From: Cellulomonas sp. PhB150
Lineage (GTDB): Bacteria > Actinomycetota > Actinomycetes > Actinomycetales > Cellulomonadaceae
Assembly (NCBI RefSeq): GCF_003755175.1
Contig: NZ_RKHX01000002.1
Span: 310,001 to 374,000, forward strand
DNA length: 64,000 bases
Direction of reading: 5' to 3'
The translations under genes and the position numbers were made by a program. A model generated the notes under the pieces. That model worked only from the letters and a program-made list of their open reading frames with translations. It was not told the origin of the DNA and did no database searches. Of this stretch, positions 28,254-38,812 are shown piece after piece (position 1 is the first letter of the stretch; every line of letters starts with the position of its first letter).

Positions 28254-28484
28254 TTGAGCAAGGCAGAGCAGATCCTCGCAGCGCTGGGCGGCGACGCGAA
28301 CGTCGTCGACCTGGAGCCGTGCATCACCCGCCTGCGGGTCGAGGTCGGCGACTCGCAGCTGGTCGACGAGGCGGCGCTCAAGGCGTCCGGCGCATTCGGC
28401 GTCGTGCGGTCCGGTCGGATCGTCCAGGTCATCGTCGGCCCGGAGGCCGACAACCTCGCGGCCGAGCTCGACTCGCTGCGCTGA
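28254..28484 (+). CDS. PTS EIIB, glucose-superfamily, single domain
   Basis: A 76-residue stand-alone EIIB. SKAEQILAALGG, then EPCITRLRVEV places the phosphorylated Cys at 23, and SGAFGVVRSGRIVQVIVGPEAD is the typical second half. It starts with TTG, preceded by GGGGAG at a good distance, an uncommon codon for a sugar-uptake gene and possibly limiting translation. EIIA starts 7 bp after its stop. The EIIC permease that it must phosphorylate for is not adjacent. Sugar specificity (glucose, GlcNAc or maltose type) cannot be told from EIIB alone. Confidence 0.92.
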   Translation: MSKAEQILAALGGDANVVDLEPCITRLRVEVGDSQLVDEAALKASGAFGVVRSGRIVQVIVGPEADNLAAELDSLR

Positions 28485-28491
28485 CCCACCC

Positions 28492-28953
28492 GTGGCGACG
28501 CTGCGGCTCCTGAGCCCGCTCGCCGGCACCGTCCGGCCCGTGTCCGCGGTGCCCGACGTGGTGTTCGCCGAGCAGATCATCGGCCCGGGTATCGCCATCG
28601 AGCCCGAGCGCACGCAGACCCAGCACGTGGTCTCACCTGCCGACGGCGTCGTCGGCGCGCTGCACCCGCACGCGTTCGCGCTCGAGCTGGACGACGAGCG
28701 CTCCGTGCTGGTCCACCTCGGCATCGACACCGTGAGCCTCAAGGGGCTCGGCTTCACGCTGCACGTGCGCGCCGGGGACTCGGTGACGGCCGGGCAGCGC
28801 CTCGTGAGCTGGTCGCCCGTCGACGTGGCGGCCGCCGGGCTCGCCACGATCTGCCCCGTCGTGGCCCTGCAGGCGCCCGAGGGGGTCGTCACGGTCCTGC
28901 CCGCCGAGGGTGCCGCCGTCGTCGCCGGCGACCCGCTGCTCGACTGGGCCTAG
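28492..28953 (+). CDS. PTS EIIA, glucose type
   Basis: A 153-residue EIIA-Glc (Crr-like) domain. LSPLAGTVRPVSAVPDVVFAEQ, IAIEP, VVSPADGVVGALHPHAFAL (H60) and VLVHLGIDTVSLKGLGF with the phosphorylated His at 75, then GDSVTAGQRLVSW. It receives phosphate from HPr and gives it to EIIB. GTG start. Its last codon overlaps the stop of the convergent MscS gene by 4 bp. Confidence 0.94.
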   Translation: MATLRLLSPLAGTVRPVSAVPDVVFAEQIIGPGIAIEPERTQTQHVVSPADGVVGALHPHAFALELDDERSVLVHLGIDTVSLKGLGFTLHVRAGDSVTAGQRLVSWSPVDVAAAGLATICPVVALQAPEGVVTVLPAEGAAVVAGDPLLDWA

Positions 28954-29963
28954 GGCTCGACCGTCTCGTGCAGCCCGTCGTCGGGCTCGCCGGGCTCGGC
29001 CGTCCGGGCTGCGACGTACGCCGACATCCGGTCGTGCTGGCCCGCGAGCGGCACGCCCGCCTGCTCGAGGACGCCGCGCGTCGCGACGCGCAGCGCGCGG
29101 GCGACCTCCCACTGCTTCGCGGGCGACGTGCGGACCTTGAGCCGCATCGTCACGGCGTCGGCGCTGAGCTTCTCGATGCCCGTGATCGTCGGCTCGCCCT
29201 GCAGCTCGGGGCCGAGGTCCGGGTCGGCGGCGACCGACGCGGCGGCCTCCTCCAGCAGCGAGCGGACCTCGTCGATGTTCGCGAAGTAGTCGACGTCGAC
29301 CTCCACGACGGCCGTCGCCCAGCCCTGCGTCTTGTTGCCGACCCGCAGCATCGACCCGTTCGGGATGTACCAGAGGGTGCCGTCGGCGTCGCGGATTTTG
29401 GTGACCCGCAGCGTGACCGCCTCGACCGTGCCGTTGGCCGGCCCGGCGTCGATCACGTCGCCCACGCCGTACTGGTCCTCGAGCAGCATGAACGTCCCGG
29501 TGAGGAAGTCCTTGACCAGGCTCTGCGCGCCGAAGCCGAGGGCCACGCCGACGATGCCGGCCGAGGCGATGAACGGCGCGATGTTCACCCCGAGCGCGTC
29601 GAGCACGAGGAACAGCGCGATGCCGCCGACGAGGATCGTCGCGCAGGACCGCAGGACCGAGTCGAGGGTGCGAGCGCGCTGCGACCGCCGCGCCGAGGCG
29701 AGCGGGTCGGCCCGCAGCAGCGCGCTGCCCACGCCCGTGTCCTGCAGCCCGGTGCGGGCGAGCAGCGGCTTGCCGTCCGCGACGTGGCCGGTGATCGTGC
29801 GGATCGTGCGGCGCAGCGCGACGAGGATGAGGCTGCTGATCACGACGATGAGCACGATGTTCAGCGGCACGCCGATGAACCACTGCCACAGGCCGTGGGG
29901 CGTGGCGTCCGTCGGGACGACCCCGGGCGACGGGCTCGGGCTCGAGGTCGCGAAGCGCATCAT
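28950..29963 (-). CDS. MscS-family mechanosensitive channel
   Basis: A 337-residue small-conductance mechanosensitive channel that releases osmolytes on hypo-osmotic shock. Two to three TM helices: about residues 28-50 and 115-133, then TM3 IAPFIASAGIVGVALGFGAQSLVKDF with the Gly/Ala packing pattern; the beta domain follows with EDQYGVGDVIDAG and GTLWYIPNGSMLRVGNKTQGW. The C-terminus is acidic. ATG 29963 overlaps the prolyl oligopeptidase stop (ATGA), so the two are translationally coupled, an unexpected partnership. Confidence 0.93.
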   Translation of the reverse strand: MMRFATSSPSPSPGVVPTDATPHGLWQWFIGVPLNIVLIVVISSLILVALRRTIRTITGHVADGKPLLARTGLQDTGVGSALLRADPLASARRSQRARTLDSVLRSCATILVGGIALFLVLDALGVNIAPFIASAGIVGVALGFGAQSLVKDFLTGTFMLLEDQYGVGDVIDAGPANGTVEAVTLRVTKIRDADGTLWYIPNGSMLRVGNKTQGWATAVVEVDVDYFANIDEVRSLLEEAAASVAADPDLGPELQGEPTITGIEKLSADAVTMRLKVRTSPAKQWEVARALRVATRGVLEQAGVPLAGQHDRMSAYVAARTAEPGEPDDGLHETVEP

Positions 29964-32077
29964 GCGCTCAGCCCCGTCGCGTCGGCGACGAACTGCAGCT
30001 GCTCGACCGTCAGCGCGATGGACCGGGACAGCGACCGCCCGCCGTGCCCGACGCCGGTCTCGCGGCGCACGAGGATCGGCGCTGCGCCCGACGTCGCCGC
30101 CTGCACCGCCGCGGCGAGCTTGCGCGCGTGCAGCGGGTCGACCCGCGTGTCGCCCTCGAACACGGTGAACAGGGTGGACGGGTAGGCCGTGCCGTCGACG
30201 ACCCGGTGGTACGGCGAGTACCCGAGCAGCCAGCCGAGCTCGGTCGGGTCGTCGGCGTCGCCGTACTCCTCGGTCCAGGTGACGCCGAGGCCGAACCGCT
30301 GGTAGCGGACCATGTCGAGCAGGGGAGCGGAGCACACGACGGCCGCGAACAGGTCGGGCCGCTGCGTGAGGGCCGCGCCGACGAGCAGTCCGCCGTTGGA
30401 CCCGCCCCAGCAGGCGAGCTGGCCGGGCGTCGTCCAGCCGTGCGCCACGAGCCAGTCGCCCACGGCGTGGAAGTCGTCGAACACGTTCTGCTTGTGCGCC
30501 CGCATCCCGTCGCGGTGCCACTCCTCGCCCTCCTCGCCGCCGCCGCGCAGGTTGGCGACGACGTACACGCCGCCGGCCTCGACCCAGGCGAGGGTCGTGG
30601 CCGAGTAGCCGGGGTCGAGCGAGATCTGGAAGCCGCCGTAGCCGTACAGGATCGTCGGGGCCGGTGCCTTCGGGTTCCCGGCGGCGTCGAGCAGGTCCGC
30701 GCGCGCGACGACGAAGGCGCGCACCGTCGTTCCGTCGGGGCTCGTGACCTCGACCTGCCGCGCGACGACCGGCGGCAGGTCGGCCAGCGCCCCAGGCGGT
30801 GAGGCCCACAGCGTGACCGCGCCCGTGGTGGCGTCGAAGCGGTGCACGGCCGGCACGCTCGTGTGGTCGGTGTAGGAGAACCAGACGTCGCTGCCGCCGT
30901 CGGGGCGCGTGACCAGGCCGGAGATCGAGCCCAGGCCGGGCAGAGAGACCGCGCCGAGCGCCGCGCCCGAGCACGGGTCGTGCGTCGTCACCTCGGAGAC
31001 GGTGTGCCGGCGCCACGACGCGAGCAGCAGGGTCGGCGTCGGGTCGTCGGGACCGCCGTCGGTGAAGGCGACGTCCTCGAGCACCGCCTCGGGGTGCTCG
31101 GCCAGCACCGTGCGCCAGTGCTCGACGCCCGGCTCGACCGGGTCCGCGACCGCGAGGCGACCCCGCGGGGCATCGAGGTTGGTGTGCACCCACAGGCGCC
31201 CGTCGCGGCCGATCCACGCACCGGTCTCGGCGTCGATGCCGACCGCGACCTCGACGAACGGTCCGCCGGTCGACAGGTCGGCGATCCACACGTCCGTACG
31301 CGGCGCGGTCCCGGCGGAGGCGGACACGATCAGCCAGCGGCCGTCGCGGGAGACCGAGGCGCCGTAGTAGTTCGTGTGGTCCAGCCCGTCGCCGAAGACC
31401 TCGACGTCGGTCTCGGGTGCCGTGCCGACGCGGTGCAGCCAGACGCGACGGTGGTACTGGTGCTCGTCGTCCGGCAGCTGCTCGGGAGGCAGGCGGCGCA
31501 CGTAGTAGAACGCCTCCCCGCCCGGCAGCCACGCCACGGGGGAGTAGCGCGCGCGGTCGATCGGGCCGTCGACGAGCTCGCCGGTGGCCACGTCGAGGAC
31601 GTGCAGGACGCTCTCCTCGGTCCCCCCGGTGGACACCTGGTACGCGAGCAGGTGGCCCTCCTTGGAGGGCTGCCAGGCGTCGAGCGTCGTCGTGCCGGCC
31701 GGGTCGAGCGCCACCGGGTCGACGAGCACGCGCTCGTCGTCGCCCTCGGCGACCACCACCACGGCGTGCTCCTGGTCGCCCGACCGGCGGGAGAAGAAGC
31801 GCCGGTCGCCGCGCCAGGCGGGCGTCCCGACGAAGCCGGCGCCCAGCAGCTCGCCCAGCCGCGCGGTCAGCGACTCGGCGCCGAGGGTGCCGTCGGTGCG
31901 GTACGTCGCGCGGTGCGCCGCGTACAGGTCGTCCTGCGCCGACGACCACGCCTCGGTGTCCGCGGCGGCCGCGTCCTCGAGCCAGCGGTAGGGGTCGGCG
32001 ACCGCGTGGCCGTGCAGGTCCTCGACGAGGTCGAGCCGGTGGGCGGGCGGGTACGTGCGCAGCGGGGTGGCCGTCAT
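29960..32077 (-). CDS. Prolyl oligopeptidase (family S9A)
   Basis: A 705-residue serine peptidase that cuts short peptides after proline in the cytoplasm; no signal peptide. DPYRWLED near residue 28 is the S9A N-terminal mark, a seven-bladed propeller region follows, and the catalytic domain has GGFQISLDPGYS, NLRGGGEEGEEWHRDG, WGGSNGG with nucleophile S560, EGDTRVDPLH with D643, and VGHGGR with H678. ATG 32077 has a weak ribosome site. It is divergent from malQ across 82 bp. Confidence 0.94.
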   Translation of the reverse strand: MTATPLRTYPPAHRLDLVEDLHGHAVADPYRWLEDAAAADTEAWSSAQDDLYAAHRATYRTDGTLGAESLTARLGELLGAGFVGTPAWRGDRRFFSRRSGDQEHAVVVVAEGDDERVLVDPVALDPAGTTTLDAWQPSKEGHLLAYQVSTGGTEESVLHVLDVATGELVDGPIDRARYSPVAWLPGGEAFYYVRRLPPEQLPDDEHQYHRRVWLHRVGTAPETDVEVFGDGLDHTNYYGASVSRDGRWLIVSASAGTAPRTDVWIADLSTGGPFVEVAVGIDAETGAWIGRDGRLWVHTNLDAPRGRLAVADPVEPGVEHWRTVLAEHPEAVLEDVAFTDGGPDDPTPTLLLASWRRHTVSEVTTHDPCSGAALGAVSLPGLGSISGLVTRPDGGSDVWFSYTDHTSVPAVHRFDATTGAVTLWASPPGALADLPPVVARQVEVTSPDGTTVRAFVVARADLLDAAGNPKAPAPTILYGYGGFQISLDPGYSATTLAWVEAGGVYVVANLRGGGEEGEEWHRDGMRAHKQNVFDDFHAVGDWLVAHGWTTPGQLACWGGSNGGLLVGAALTQRPDLFAAVVCSAPLLDMVRYQRFGLGVTWTEEYGDADDPTELGWLLGYSPYHRVVDGTAYPSTLFTVFEGDTRVDPLHARKLAAAVQAATSGAAPILVRRETGVGHGGRSLSRSIALTVEQLQFVADATGLSA

Positions 32078-32159
32078 GGGTCGCAAGGCTACGACGGAGC
32101 GGCCCCACGGCCGACGTTGCTCCTGCGTACCGGCCTGTCCCTCTGGCAGGATCAGTCCA

Positions 32160-34286
32160 ATGGTCGACGACACGGACGCACCCTCCGACGCCCTGCTGCG
32201 GCTCGCCGCCGCCCACGGCGTCGCGCCCGACCACTGGGGGTTCCACGGGGAGCTGAAGGCGGCGACCGCGACCACCTTGCGTGGCGTGCTCCGCGCGCTC
32301 GGCGTGGACGCCTCCTCGCCCGAGCGGATCGACCTCGCGCTGAGCCACGTCGACGACACGCCGTGGCGCCGCGTGCTGCCGCCCGTCGTCGTCGTGCGCG
32401 AGGGCCGCACGGTGCACGTCCCGGTCCACGTCACCGACGGGGACCCGGTCTCGCTGTGGGTCGAGCTGGACGAAGAGGCCGGCGGCGGGCGCCGCGACCT
32501 CACGCAGACCGATGCCTACGTCGCGCCCCGGACGGTCGACGGCCGGCTCGTCGGCCGCGCGACCTTCACCGTTCCGACCGACCTGCCCCTGGGCTGGCAC
32601 GAGCTGCGCGCGGACGGCCCGAGCGCGCAGGCGCGTGCCGTGCTCGTCGTGACGCCCGACCGCCTCGAGCTGCCCGCGTCGCTGGACGGCCATCGGCAGT
32701 GGGGGCTCATGGCCCAGCTGTACTCGATCCGGTCGGAGCGCTCCTGGGGGATCGGGGACCTCGTCGACCTCGCCGACCTGGGCGTGCTCGCCGGCGGCAT
32801 CGGCGCCGACTTCCTGCTCATCAACCCGCTGCACGCGGCCGAGCCCGTCGCGCCGATGACCCCGTCGCCGTACCTGCCCACGACCCGGCGCTTCGTCAAC
32901 CCGATCTACGTGCGGCCCGAGGCCGTGCCCGAGGCCGCCTACCTCGCGTCCGCCGACCGCTCGCTCGTCGAGTGGGCGGCCGAGCCGGTCACGGCGCTGG
33001 ACACCGACCCGGGGCCGATCGACCGGGACGCCGCGTGGGAGGCGAAGCGCTCGGCGCTCGAGGTCGTCTTCGCCGTGCCGCGCGGGGCCGCGCGGCAGGC
33101 GAGCCTCGACGCGTTCGTCGCGGAGCAGGGTGCGGGGCTCGAGACGTTCGCGCTGTGGAGCGCTCTCGCGGAGAAGTACGGCTCCGAGACGATCCCGGCG
33201 ACGCTGAGGGACCCTGCCTCCGCGGCGGTCGCCCGTGAGCGCGAGGTGCTCGCCGAGCGCGTCGCGTTCCACACCTGGCTGCAGTGGGTGGCCGACGAGC
33301 AGCTCGCCGCCGCCCAGCGCAGCGCACGCGAGAACGGGATGGCGCTCGGCATCATGCACGACCTCGCGGTGGGCGTGCACCCCGCCGGCGCCGACGTGTG
33401 GGCGCTCGGCGACGTGCTCGTGCGCGGTGCCACCGTGGGAGCCCCGCCGGACATGTACAACCAGCAGGGCCAGAACTGGTCGCAGCCGCCGTGGCACCCC
33501 CAGGAGCTGGCCCGCGCGGGCTACCGCCCGTACCGCGACATGCTGCGCACGGTGCTCCGGCACGCGGGTGCCATCCGGATCGACCACGTCATCGGCCTGT
33601 TCCGGCTGTGGTGGGTGCCGGAGGGCGCCGGGGCCGACGAGGGTGCGTACGTCCGCTACGACCACGAGGCGCTCATCGGCATCCTCGCCCTGGAGGCGCA
33701 GCGGGCGGGCGCGGTCGTCATCGGCGAGGACCTCGGGGTCGTCGAGCCGTGGGTCCGCGACTACCTGACCACGCGCGGCGTGCTCGGCACGTCGGTCCTG
33801 TGGTTCGAGCACGACATGCACGGCAACCCGCTGGCGCCGCAGGACTACCGCCAGCTCGTCCTCGCGACGGTCACCACGCACGACCTGCCGCCGACGGCCG
33901 GCTACCTCGCGGGCGAGCACGTGGCGATCCGCGAGCGGCTGGGCCTGCTCACCGAGCCGGTGCCCGTGGTGCGCGCGGCGGCGGACGCCGAGCGCGACCG
34001 CATGCTCACGGCCCTGCACGAGCGGGGCCTGATCAGCGACGACCCGTCCGAGCGCGAGGTCGTCGAGGCCATGCACCGCTACATCATGGCCACGCCGGCC
34101 GTGCTGCTCGGGGTCGCGCTGACGGACGCCGTGGGGGAGCGGCGCGCGCAGAACCAGCCCGGGACGGACCAGGAGTACCCCAACTGGAAGGTGCCGCTGG
34201 CGGACTCGTCGGGCCAGCTCGTCCTCATCGACGACCTGTTCGACAACGCCCGGCTGCGCTCGCTGGCGGCCGTGCTCGGCTCCTGA
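32160..34286 (+). CDS. malQ: 4-alpha-glucanotransferase
   Basis: A 708-residue GH77 amylomaltase that transfers alpha-1,4-glucan segments in maltodextrin metabolism. An N-terminal beta domain of about 175 residues, as in actinobacterial MalQ, precedes the catalytic barrel: WGIGDLVDLADL, INPLHA, SPYLPTTRRF, IRIDHVIGLFRLWW (catalytic Asp), VIGEDLGVV (catalytic Glu) and TVTTHDLPPTAGY (third acid). ATG 32160 follows AGGATC. Its stop overlaps the only plausible start of the next gene. Confidence 0.95.
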   Translation: MVDDTDAPSDALLRLAAAHGVAPDHWGFHGELKAATATTLRGVLRALGVDASSPERIDLALSHVDDTPWRRVLPPVVVVREGRTVHVPVHVTDGDPVSLWVELDEEAGGGRRDLTQTDAYVAPRTVDGRLVGRATFTVPTDLPLGWHELRADGPSAQARAVLVVTPDRLELPASLDGHRQWGLMAQLYSIRSERSWGIGDLVDLADLGVLAGGIGADFLLINPLHAAEPVAPMTPSPYLPTTRRFVNPIYVRPEAVPEAAYLASADRSLVEWAAEPVTALDTDPGPIDRDAAWEAKRSALEVVFAVPRGAARQASLDAFVAEQGAGLETFALWSALAEKYGSETIPATLRDPASAAVAREREVLAERVAFHTWLQWVADEQLAAAQRSARENGMALGIMHDLAVGVHPAGADVWALGDVLVRGATVGAPPDMYNQQGQNWSQPPWHPQELARAGYRPYRDMLRTVLRHAGAIRIDHVIGLFRLWWVPEGAGADEGAYVRYDHEALIGILALEAQRAGAVVIGEDLGVVEPWVRDYLTTRGVLGTSVLWFEHDMHGNPLAPQDYRQLVLATVTTHDLPPTAGYLAGEHVAIRERLGLLTEPVPVVRAAADAERDRMLTALHERGLISDDPSEREVVEAMHRYIMATPAVLLGVALTDAVGERRAQNQPGTDQEYPNWKVPLADSSGQLVLIDDLFDNARLRSLAAVLGS

Positions 34287-34816
34287 CCGGGCCCGCCGCG
34301 CGGCGCATCCGCGTCGTCGGCAACAGCGGCGCGGGCAAGACGACCTTCGCGCGCGATCTCGCGCGGCGACTGGGCGTGCCGGCGCTCGAGCTCGACGAGG
34401 TCTTCTGGGACGCCGGCTGGACCAAGCGGGACCCCGACGAGGCACGAGCGCTGATCCGGGACGCCGTCGCCCGAGCACCGGAGGGCTGGGTCGTGGACGG
34501 CAACTGGACCAGCAGTGTCGGCGACACCCTGGACGCTGTCGAGGCCTGGGTGTGGCTCGACTACCCGCGTCGGGTCGTGCTGCCGCGCGTCGTCCGCCGG
34601 ACGCTGCGGCGGGGCATCACGCGCGCCGAGCTGTGGCACGGCAACCGCGAGGACCTGCGCTCGCTGCTGAGCCGCGACCCGCACACGAACATCGTCGCGT
34701 GGTCCTGGACCGCACACCGACCGACCCGGGAGCGCTACGCGGAGCTCGCCCGCACGAAGCCGGTCGTCCGCCTCCGCACCCCGCGTGACGCGAGGCGCTG
34801 GCTGGACGCGCTCTGA
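34283..34816 (+). CDS. P-loop adenylate-kinase-like protein, non-canonical start
   Basis: About 177 residues of a small P-loop kinase of the AAA/FlaR-like type: RIRVVGNSGAGKTTFARDLARRLG (walker A GNSGAGKT, described as RVVG then GNSGAGKT), LELDEVFWDAGW, VVDGNWTSSVGDT, and AEAWVWLDYPRRVVL as the B-strand. Substrate unknown. In this frame no ATG, GTG or TTG occurs between deep inside malQ and the walker A motif; the first internal GTG would delete the P-loop. CTG at 34283, overlapping malQ's TGA as CTGA, is the best start I can offer. A base error or a fused start far inside malQ are the alternatives. Confidence 0.7.
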   Translation: MTGPAARRIRVVGNSGAGKTTFARDLARRLGVPALELDEVFWDAGWTKRDPDEARALIRDAVARAPEGWVVDGNWTSSVGDTLDAVEAWVWLDYPRRVVLPRVVRRTLRRGITRAELWHGNREDLRSLLSRDPHTNIVAWSWTAHRPTRERYAELARTKPVVRLRTPRDARRWLDAL

Positions 34817-34846
34817 GGAGGTGCGCCCCGCAGGGCGCACCGCCTC
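34815..34846. terminator. Bidirectional terminator hairpin
   Basis: GAGG-a-GGTGCGCCC (34815-34828) pairs with GGGCGCACC-g-CCTC (34833-34846), one internal mismatch and a 4-nt loop. It overlaps the kinase stop and lies 5 bp from the pepN stop, so it serves both convergent genes. Confidence 0.75.
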
Positions 34847-34850
34847 GGAG

Positions 34851-37445
<2,595 letters not shown>

Positions 37446-37584
37446 GCGGGTTCTCCTTCGAGCGATGGATCGGTGGCTGGTGGCCGCCGCCGATCATCCC
37501 ACGTGGTCGCCCGTCGGTCCCGATGTGCACAGGGGGCACCCCCGGGGTGAGACTGCAGGTCCATCGTCTTCACCGGAGGAAACC

Positions 37585-38199
37585 GTGCCCCAGAACACCG
37601 CCGTACCCGTCGTCGACTTCTGGTTCGACCCCGCCTGCCCGTGGGCGTGGATGACGTCGCGCTGGATGGACGAGGCCGCGCGCCAGCGCGACGTCGAGGT
37701 GCACTGGCACGTGATGAGCCTGGCCGTGCTGAACGAGGGCCGGGACCTGCCGGAGAGCTACCGCACGATGCTGGACGGTGCCTGGGCCGCGGTGCGCGTC
37801 GTCATCGCCGCCGAGCGCGACCACGGGGAGAAGGTCGTCAAGCCGCTGTACGACGCCCTCGGCACGCGCATCCACCCGGGCGGCCGCAAGGACACCGCCG
37901 CGATCATCGCCGAGGCGCTCGAGGAGGTCGGCCTGCCCGCCGAGCTCGCCGCCGTCGGCGACACCGACGAGGTGGACGACCTCCTGCGCGCCTCGCACTC
38001 CCGCGGCATCGGCCTCGTCGGCGAGGACGTCGGCACGCCCGTGGTCGCGATCGACGGTGTCGGCTACTTCGGCCCGGTCATCACACCCGCGCCGACCGGG
38101 GAGGACGCGGCGCTGCTGTTCGACGGCCTCGTCGCGATGGCCCGGGTGCCCGGCTTCTACGAGCTCAAGCGCACCCGGACCGCCGGCCCGCAGTTCTGA
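37585..38199 (+). CDS. Mycothiol-dependent nitroreductase, DsbA-like (Rv2466c family)
   Basis: A 204-residue thioredoxin-fold protein. VDFWFDPACPWAWMTSRW has the CPWA active site of the Rv2466c family, which in M. tuberculosis uses mycothiol and reduces nitro prodrugs (family knowledge). A helical insertion (LPESYRTMLDGAWAAVRVV) and the cis-Pro segment VGTPVVAIDGVGYFGPV complete the fold. GGAGG precedes GTG 37585. Its presence points to a mycothiol-making actinobacterium. No signal peptide, so cytosolic. Confidence 0.93.
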   Translation: MPQNTAVPVVDFWFDPACPWAWMTSRWMDEAARQRDVEVHWHVMSLAVLNEGRDLPESYRTMLDGAWAAVRVVIAAERDHGEKVVKPLYDALGTRIHPGGRKDTAAIIAEALEEVGLPAELAAVGDTDEVDDLLRASHSRGIGLVGEDVGTPVVAIDGVGYFGPVITPAPTGEDAALLFDGLVAMARVPGFYELKRTRTAGPQF

Positions 38200-38266
38200 C
38201 CAGCCGGTTGGCAGGTCCGGTTCGTCCCGTGTGATCCTGGGTGCCGAACCGACCCACGGGAGCACC

Positions 38267-38773
38267 ATGACCTCGACGCGCGCCATCCGTACCTGGCTGG
38301 TGGTCGACGTGCTGCTCGTGATCGTGCTGCTCGTGCTCGTCGTCGTGGTGACGTCCGGCGGGTCACCCAGCGCGCACGCGAGCGCGCCGACCGTGACGCC
38401 GTCCACCTCCGCGCCCAGCGCGGCCACGGAGACCGCGGCCGTCCGTCTGCCGAGCGGCAACATCGCGTGCACGCTGTCCGACGACGGCGTGACCTGCACG
38501 ATCGCGAGCATCACCTTCGACCCGCCCGCCGTTGCGGGCTGCACAGGCGAGACGGGCCACGTGATCGTGCTCAACGACGCGGGGGTCTCGTTCACGTGCG
38601 AGACGGGACCCGCGCCGACCGTGGCGGGCGCGGACGTGCGGACGCTCGACTACGGCTCGGACGTCACGGTCGGCGACTACACGTGCACGAGCGCGACCAA
38701 CGGCGTGACCTGCGTGGACGGCGACGGCAAGGGCTTCCGCCTGGCCCGCGCGGCGTGGACCGAGGTGGGCTGA
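38267..38773 (+). CDS. Membrane-anchored exported protein, DUF6636-like
   Basis: A 168-residue protein with an N-terminal TM anchor (about residues 10-30, WLVVDVLLVIVLLVLVVVV) without lipobox, a Ser/Thr/Ala-rich linker (to about 58), and an extracytoplasmic domain with six Cys: LPSGNIACTLSDDGVTCTI, VAGCTGETG, FTCETGP, DYTCTSATNGVTCVDGDGKGF. The LPSGNIAC and NGVTC pattern matches small actinobacterial domains I know as DUF6636, probably disulfide-bonded in pairs. Function unknown. Confidence 0.75.
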   Translation: MTSTRAIRTWLVVDVLLVIVLLVLVVVVTSGGSPSAHASAPTVTPSTSAPSAATETAAVRLPSGNIACTLSDDGVTCTIASITFDPPAVAGCTGETGHVIVLNDAGVSFTCETGPAPTVAGADVRTLDYGSDVTVGDYTCTSATNGVTCVDGDGKGFRLARAAWTEVG

Positions 38774-38800
38774 GCGGGCCCCCTGCCGCCCCGCTCAGCC
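38768..38800. terminator. Bidirectional terminator hairpin
   Basis: A perfect 11-bp stem, GGCTGAGCGGG (38768-38778) with CCCGCTCAGCC (38790-38800), and an 11-nt loop. It includes the stop codon of the upstream gene and lies 12 bp from the stop of the convergent M13 peptidase. Confidence 0.75.
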
Positions 38801-38812
38801 CTCACCGGCCGA

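Noticed and set aside
28950..34478. A very long minus-strand open frame (over 1800 codons) across several genes
   Set aside because: Only its MscS part is real. The rest is Arg/Pro/Ala-rich sequence antisense to malQ and out of frame with the prolyl oligopeptidase, a normal by-product of high GC.
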